Shown: positions 58,209-64,000 of the stretch, one piece after another
Numbering within the stretch: the stretch's first letter is position 1
How the letters are laid out: every line of letters begins with the position of its first letter
Assembly: GCA_051294375.1 (NCBI GenBank)
Contig: CM119269.1
Span: forward strand, 22,222,076 to 22,286,075
From: Paraspadella gotoi
Taxonomy: Eukaryota; Chaetognatha
DNA length: 64,000 nucleotides
Direction: 5' to 3'
Position numbers and translations under genes: made by a program
The notes under the pieces: model-generated
Databases searched by the model: none
The model's input: the letters and a program-made list of their open reading frames with translations, nothing else
What the model was told of the DNA's origin: nothing

Positions 58209-58394
58209 ATGAATTTAACTAGAGATGACTTCAGTACTGGATCATTTTTTGTTGGTCCTGGATTTTTGTTTATTATGGAACTTGTAACTTGTTTTGTAAT
58301 TGGAAATTATACTCGAGACTCCCAAATTACTATTTTTTACTTTTTTCCTCTTTTTATAATTGAAGCTAAATCTGAAAAAAAGATAGTAAGATAG
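58209..58394 (+). other. Short ORF conserved downstream of genes A and B (copy 2)
   Basis: This is the counterpart of 52,585-52,782 (DFSTGSFFVGPGFLFIMEL and on to FVIGNYTRDS). The frames diverge only near the 3' end, after an insertion of about eight bases. Confidence 0.25.
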
Positions 58395-58493
58395 TAAATA
58401 AATAATGACATGTCATGTCTTAGGATTAACTTTTTACTCTTTACAACGACAAACTCCATTATTCCTTCAACCTTCCACTTTCTCCTCCCCCAT

Positions 58494-58760
58494 TTTTAGT
58501 CGGATCTGCATCTGCTTTCAGCAGATCCCGACTCTATAATTCAATCTTGTCGGACATTAACTTATTTCATGTCAGAACATCGAATTATGAATTATGAATT
58601 ACGTCCGTCCGTCCGTCCGTCCGTCCGTCCGTCCCACCTTAGCAAAAAACTCCAATTGCTCGTGATTGGATGGATGGATTGGAATGAATTTTTTTGTGTG
58701 GGTAGGGAAGTGTGTGATTGAGCTGGATATGAAGTTTCGATGGAATCGTGGAAATGAGAT
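58494..58760. mobile_element. TIR element (MITE-like), inverted partial copy 2
   Basis: This is the reverse complement of roughly 49,620-49,936: TTTTTAGTCGGATCTGC at one end, a (TCCG)n tract at 58,604-58,634 in the equivalent place, and strong similarity to about 58,757, where it stops. Confidence 0.6.
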
Positions 58761-59724
58761 AAATGGAAAAAACAAAAAAATATATTTCAATATTTGTTAC
58801 GAAATGACTATCTTTTATATTATTTATTTTATATATCATTTCTCGAATTACAGATTTACAGATTTTCATGTTTTATAAAATGTATGAAAAATGTAGTAGT
58901 AAAGCCCTTCTTTTCTGAGACCAAACTGAATACAAAATTTACAGGTCAAAGTTGAGAGAAACGTTGTTGGATGATAAAACTTGTGGCGTTCATGGATTCG
59001 ATGAGACGATATGCTTGTTACTTCCACTAAAATGATTTCTTCTTTTATAGTATTAAAATTAGTTTCATTAGGAGATATCTGTGCATAAGCAAAACATTTT
59101 TTGCCAAATAAAAAAATACATAGAGAAAGAAAGTTCGAGCTAGAGAACCCTGTCACATGATATAAAATTGTAATGGAATTGTAATAGAAAACTCAATATA
59201 GTAGTATATCATATAAGTCATTTATGTTTTCATTCCTCTGTGATGATATATTCAGTTTTCTTTACAGATGCTTTTAACAATGTTTTAAAGACATAAAATT
59301 TAGAGTGATAATATAAAAATGAATTATCAAAAATTCAATAACAAAATTAATAGCACTAGTCTAAAAAAAAAAAATTACTAGGATATAGCGCCATATAAGA
59401 TTTTTTTGTTTAATGAAAGTATACATAAAAAAGTTTAAATTTTCGTTTGAGCATGTACTCACTCTGAATTTTTTACTCACCCCTTTGTGTGGAGCTACTC
59501 CTTCCATAATGACTGAATATATCTTTAAAAAAATTATTAGGTTTGGTCGAGTAAAGTCAGGTTACTGATAACCCTTGAGTAAAAAAGTTGCCAAAAATAG
59601 TTTCTTTATTGGTTAGAACTGGGATTATGCATTATTTTAATTTTACTTCATGAAATTTGAACATTGATCCTTCTAATTCAGATATACACATATAAATTAT
59701 AGTATATACCTACCCAAACATAAC

Positions 59725-61250
59725 TTAACCACAAAATGGTCTGGTTTTTGGAAAATAATACAGGGTAAAAAACATAAAGGTCGTTCCATAAAGAGAATGA
59801 AAAATAAACCAAACGAGGACCAAAACCGATCTTAAAAGTTCAGATGGCTTTGGAAAAAAATCGGAAACATACAAGCTTAGGTTAAAAATGGCATTGAAAA
59901 CTAACATGATTACGATAACAGTACTAAATCCACTGTACTTGCAAAATTTAACCGTCTTCTCAGAGGCGCGTAATTTAGCCGATTGCATTTCCTTCAACTT
60001 TGCTCCAAGACGTATCCTGTTCCACAGAGCGAAGATAACAATGATCAGGTCATAGGCTTCATTAAGTGCTCCAGCTAATTTTGAAATGTCAAACTGAAAA
60101 TTCATGATGTCCATTTCATACTCGTACAATAAAATGTCTCTCAAAATTTCTATAACGTTGCACAAGTGTAAGACGCAAGTAATGGCGAATGACCATAAAT
60201 AGTAATTGATAGACTTTTCTTTGAACTGCAATGGTTCGCAGAACATGCGAGTGATGTCAAAAATGATTAAGCTAAACCCATTTTTACGGAATCCCAATAA
60301 TATATCGGCCACCGTTCTTTGCAGATAGCGATAGTAGACAACTAAAAAAAAATATTTATTTTAATCTTTAAATATATTTAGTATTCTTAGTCCATTTCGC
60401 CCCTTTTTGTAAACGACCTCCTTACTATTTAAATAGATCAATATGGTGTTGGTCAGTTAGTCTGTCTGTTAATTAACGATGATATACAACATCATTTCAG
60501 GTGAGACTAGGTAGAAAGCTGATGAACCATTAGTTGCCTAATGTGCAGAGAACACCAGAAAATTCCGTCACATGACATTAAATTGTGCAATTCAGAGGAG
60601 TAAGCTTTGTTGTTATCAGACATCAGACAGGGGTTATTGCGCATATGTTTTATACTTGAGTGGTTATGTAACAGCGAACAAACAAATGTGGTAACATCAG
60701 TAAATGGGGCTGATCTCACTTCATACTTTGCAGATAATTGAAAAGCCATATGATATATGGAAGTCTGTGGGATTTTATTTGATATCCCATAATACTTACC
60801 TACTACTATCAACAAACCAATATCTTTTTTGTTAACCTACTTTTAATATATTTTAATATCTTTTTTGTTAACCTACTTTTAATATTTTCAAAATTTAAAA
60901 GATCCTTCACTAAAGATCCGCTGATTTCAAAGTATCCACTAAGAGTAACACCAAAAATGATGAGATACTCGTAAGCAAAGAATATTCTCATCGCTCCTTT
61001 TGTTTTGATGATGAGATGAATTTGAAGAGAAATAGCGAGAAGAGATTGAACAACTATGAGACCAACGGTTGTCCATTTTAAAGCCAGAAATTTTGCGCGG
61101 TTTTTTTCCACTTCCTTGATGTATTGAAGTAATTGCTGAAGTTTTGGGATGGGGAATAACACTGTAAATAACGTTAAGTATCAAATATTAACACAAAAAA
61201 ATACTCACTCGCCAGGCCTCGACATCAACGATGTAATCACCGTCACTCAT
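59725..61250 (-). CDS. Multi-pass membrane protein, possibly a gustatory/odorant-receptor-like chemoreceptor
   Basis: Proposed exons on the minus strand: 61250-61205 or 61209 (MSDGDYIVDVEAWR), 61161-60800, and 60341-59725 (TAA). Exon 2 has two hydrophobic segments (VGLIVVQSLLAISLQI; FFAYEYLIIFGVTLSGYF). Exon 3 has about four more, with FRKNGFSLIIFDITRMF ahead of them. At exon 2's end a strong GTAAGTATT donor (60,799) is reachable only by shifting frame in an A6 run. With one added A the protein would be 341 residues and read KKDIGLLIVV into VYYRYLQRT. Alternatively exon 2 ends at 60,877 (GTAGGT), giving 315 residues with no frameshift. The length and 6-7 helices suit insect-type chemoreceptors, but the TM7 signature motif is not seen, so a last exon may be missed. 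Family assignment is tentative. Confidence 0.4.
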
Positions 61251-62837
61251 GATTACAGATTAGTATTGCTAAACTTTTTGTTGTGACTTGACCTTTTAAA
61301 AATTATTTTTAAACCATATTAATTTTTTTTGCCAGGCTGTCGAGGAGATCATGACAAGTATCTTAAGAGAAAATAAAGTTTATATTTGTTACAAAAAACG
61401 ATTTTTGGCATTAATTTTTTTTTTTATTCAAAAATGTTCATTATCAACTATTCGAATTTATATTCTACTGTTGGAAGTAATGAGTAATAATGTAGAATGT
61501 TTACCCTTGCTCTTAGATTCCCTTTTTACTTTTACTCAACTCTTTTTATCAAATTGCAAATAGAGCAAATTGAATTACTCTTCAAATGATATCCGAAACA
61601 GCCAGCTATTGGAACCAACTGATTTGTTAGCTCCCCTATTTAAAAAGCTAACCAGCAATATGTTGAGAGGCTTATAAATCTTTACAAAAGCATAAAACTC
61701 ATATTATATTTTAAATTTTAATATTGTGAAAGTAAAGCCGAAACAAGTCTGTTTTATATTAATAAAACCAATCGTTGTCACACTCCAAATCAAACTTTCT
61801 TTATTTAATTTTAATATTGAATTTGGTAAGGATAAAATATAAAAATATTTTAGCTAGAAAAATGTGAGACAAAGAGAGGCTTCAGAAGAGAGCAAACCAT
61901 AAAATTTTTTAACCTCGGTAATACGATTATCATCTTAATATTTTAGTAAAAAATGTGGAGGACAGAAAAAGACAAGTGAAGGGAAAAAAGACGAACTGAA
62001 GGAAAAAGCGAGAAGAAGAAAGAAAAAGTAAAAAATAAATATACAGACAAAAAAAAAGTCGAGTCTGATCGATGCGCAGATGTTTTTGATTTTCGCCTTT
62101 TTACTTCTCTATTGATGATCAACAAAATTCGAACTCTTTTGTGCTCAAATTGAGTTCCTGGCAAAAATAGTTCCGTATTTTTGTTAGAACGAAATAAAAT
62201 CTATTTGTTATTTCGTGTCGTGATTTCAACTCCTGACGGAAAGTCTTTTATAGGAAAAAGTTTTTGAGCCTCTGGCAATGGGCATCACAGGCACCCCGGC
62301 TGTTGCCATAGTTTTGTATTTTCCAGAAACTTTATTATCAAATTTTATTCAATGAAAACATAGTTTCCAAAGCTGGTGGACGATCAATTGAGTTCTATGA
62401 AGAAACTAGAAACGATTTCCAAATATCTCTCTTACTTTAGGACTGAATTTTCCCTTAGAAAGGCAGAGTATTTTTAAATATATACTTATACCGGAATATT
62501 CTTAATTTTAAGTTTCATGTAAATCGAATCGTGAAAATAGAAAATATTAAAAGAAAACTTGAGAAAATCCGCCCCTTCCATGGAATGTTTTCTCCATTCA
62601 AAATTTTTGCGAAATCTGACTTTTAGAATTCCAATCGCTAGATTCTCTTTTAATTTTAGTGTAAATAAAAATTTCGTTCAAATGGAGCAGTTCACTTTAC
62701 CCTGATCAATGATCATATCATATTAAAATAACTAAATAAAATGTAAAGAAAAATTTAGAAAGAACTTCAATCACTAAGCCAGAGGATTAGAGAAGTAAAA
62801 TCATACTATTTGCACCATTAAGAAATAAAAAACATAT

Positions 62838-62890
62838 TTGAGCAGACAATGTCGGATCTGCTCACTACATATAAGAAGTTCCGGCTAAAA
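62838..62890. mobile_element. End fragment of the GTCGGATCTGC element
   Basis: TTTGAGCAGACAATGTCGGATCTGC matches the left end of the 49.3-kb copy; similarity stops after about 30 bases. Confidence 0.4.
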
Positions 62891-62958
62891 ATAAAAAGCA
62901 TTGGTTAATCAAATGGTTATTCAAATCACTTTACCTACTTTATCTCACTCAGTTTTCG

Positions 62959-62962
<4 letters not shown>

Positions 62963-63006
<44 letters not shown>
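62963..63006. repeat. (CT)n microsatellite
   Basis: Pure CT run about 380 bases upstream of the secreted peptide gene. 61,300-62,830 is AT-rich and I see no gene or element in it. Confidence 0.9.
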
Positions 63007-63009
<3 letters not shown>

Positions 63010-63385
63010 CAGTTCCCGGTTTATGGCAGCCTACAGTACATATCTCTTCGAGATATCTCTGTGGATCGTCTATCCAATTTTCTACAAATCAAATTTTGTC
63101 AAATAAACTCTTGGCGTCTCATGATTAAATTCTGTTTTTCTCGGATCTCATGTTTCTATTCTACTAGTATAATTTATATTAATGATTTTAAAGTCGGATT
63201 TGCGTGATGTTTTGGAAAAACTTCAAAGTTGTTGTCGTTCCATGCAAAGTGGAGCAACAAACAGGGTGATCTTTTCTATTTTTTTTCTGTTGGCAATTAA
63301 TAAGTAGTTTATTCTTTTCTAAACAGAATTAATGAAGAAAAACAAATCTTTTTCTGACTTTCTCCCGCCTTTTAAAAACTCAAAA

Positions 63386-63616
63386 ATGTCGTCTTTGAGC
63401 AAAAAGGGAATCTTGATCTTATTGGTGGTCGTCGCTCTCGTCAGCGTCGTCGATGCCCAAGGCCGTCGACAGCTCCCTCGATCCCCCAAAGGCCCCCAGG
63501 GATTCAAAGAAATCATCCACAACAAACTCGAAGAAAGAAAACCCAAGCCGACTGTTCAAAGCGCCCATAATTTTTTTAATGTGGATAACCTGCTCAATGC
63601 AAACTTTGCGGGCTGA
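63386..63616 (+). CDS. Small secreted peptide precursor, 76 residues
   Basis: Start chosen at ATG 63,386 (CAAAAATG context). An upstream in-frame ATG at 63,332 would add 18 polar residues before the signal peptide. Residues 1-24 (MSSLSKKGILILLVVVALVS and on to VVDA) form a clear signal peptide, with cleavage predicted before QGRRQLP. The mature part is about 52 residues, with basic and Pro-rich segments (LPRSPKGPQG, EERKPKP) and an Asn-rich end VDNLLNANFAG. There are no cysteines. No dibasic-flanked amidation site is obvious, so a classical neuropeptide is not supported. Family unknown. Confidence 0.6.
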   Translation: MSSLSKKGILILLVVVALVSVVDAQGRRQLPRSPKGPQGFKEIIHNKLEERKPKPTVQSAHNFFNVDNLLNANFAG

Positions 63617-63777
63617 GCTTAAGTCTCTAATACGGCAAAATTTGCAAGAAAAATTCTCATGGTGAAATGAAATCAAGAATCAAACAGACATGTAATTAAT
63701 TTATAAAGATACTGGACATTAATTTCCCCAAATGCAAAGTTTTTAAAAAAAAATAATCGTTTTTTGTTATTTGTAAA

Positions 63778-63783
63778 AAATAA
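63778..63783 (+). terminator. Candidate polyadenylation signal of the secreted peptide gene
   Basis: AATAAA lies about 160 bases after the stop at 63,616; a second AATAAA lies some 30 bases further on. Confidence 0.45.
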
Positions 63784-64000
63784 AGAAAATCTGGCCAAAA
63801 TATGTTAATAAAGAAACTGAACAGAACAAATGTGTGAAATTTTTTTCAAGATAATTTTTTTATACGAGTAATCATTTTTTGTCTCACTTTTATTGTAATA
63901 TATTTTCTTTCAACATCAGAATTATTTTCTCTTTTAAGTGATGCACAATTATTTTAGTTGAGGTAGAAAAGTATCGAGTTTTACATATTCATAAAAATTG

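Noticed and set aside
58866-59156. Minus-strand frame as the missing last exon of the chemoreceptor-like gene
   Set aside because: It lies in the right place, but no transmembrane helix or C-terminal receptor motif appears in a consistent frame.
60507-60800. Minus-strand frame inside intron 2 of the chemoreceptor-like gene
   Set aside because: It begins exactly at a strong GTAAGT donor and has no domain; best read as intron.

Overview
This window looks like nuclear DNA from an animal, most probably an arthropod. It has multi-exon genes with GT-AG introns of 50 bp to over 2 kb, a Cys-loop (nicotinic-type) receptor subunit, a possible chemoreceptor-like membrane protein, LINE and DNA-transposon remnants, tRNA-derived SINE-like pieces, and very many CT/GA microsatellites. 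The species cannot be named from the sequence. Five runs of N (10, 25 or 51 bases) all lie in low-complexity DNA, so part of the window is draft-quality assembly.

Layout. Positions 1-31,570 hold no gene I can support. They consist of microsatellites, minisatellites and large duplicated blocks. One block of about 3 kb near 2.0-5.3 kb is the inverted counterpart of 12.65-15.28 kb, and a third partial copy lies at 6.0-7.4 kb. A block of about 4.5 kb at 19.17-23.72 kb recurs directly at 23.73-28.56 kb, with differences that are mostly single-base indels and array-length changes. Positions 31.58-31.89 kb hold a short VNTR, followed at once by the first exon of the receptor gene.

The main gene (31,926-45,266, + strand, 19 exons) is a divergent nicotinic-type Cys-loop receptor subunit. 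All reading phases join. It has a signal-peptide-like stretch, the 13-residue Cys loop, the WxPD motif, M1, M3, M4 and a Gln/Pro-rich cytoplasmic loop. It lacks the loop-C vicinal cysteines (YY instead), and its M2 exon is abnormal. Its introns carry a LINE reverse-transcriptase fragment, a possible piggyBac remnant, SINE-like units and an inverted repeat.

Positions 46.7-58.4 kb hold the most unusual content: a small cluster of related short secreted, low-complexity proteins. Gene A (51,287-52,184) and its paralogue B (55,714-57,923) share promoter, signal peptide, C-terminal coding and 3' flank. Between them lie a related exon (53,734-53,981) and a small signal-peptide ORF (54,651-54,806), and upstream is a probable relic (46,780-46,917). 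The proteins place an acidic Ser-x-Glu repeat before a Gly- or Asn/Gly-rich stretch and an Arg/Lys-rich tail. That design resembles phosphorylated coacervating, adhesive or mineral-associated secretions, although the function is inference.

Positions 59.7-61.25 kb (- strand) hold a three-exon multi-pass membrane protein that may be chemoreceptor-like, with one probable homopolymer frameshift. Positions 63,386-63,616 (+) encode a 76-residue secreted peptide. Copies of a TIR element (GTCGGATCTGC ends) lie at 49.3, 58.5 and 62.85 kb.
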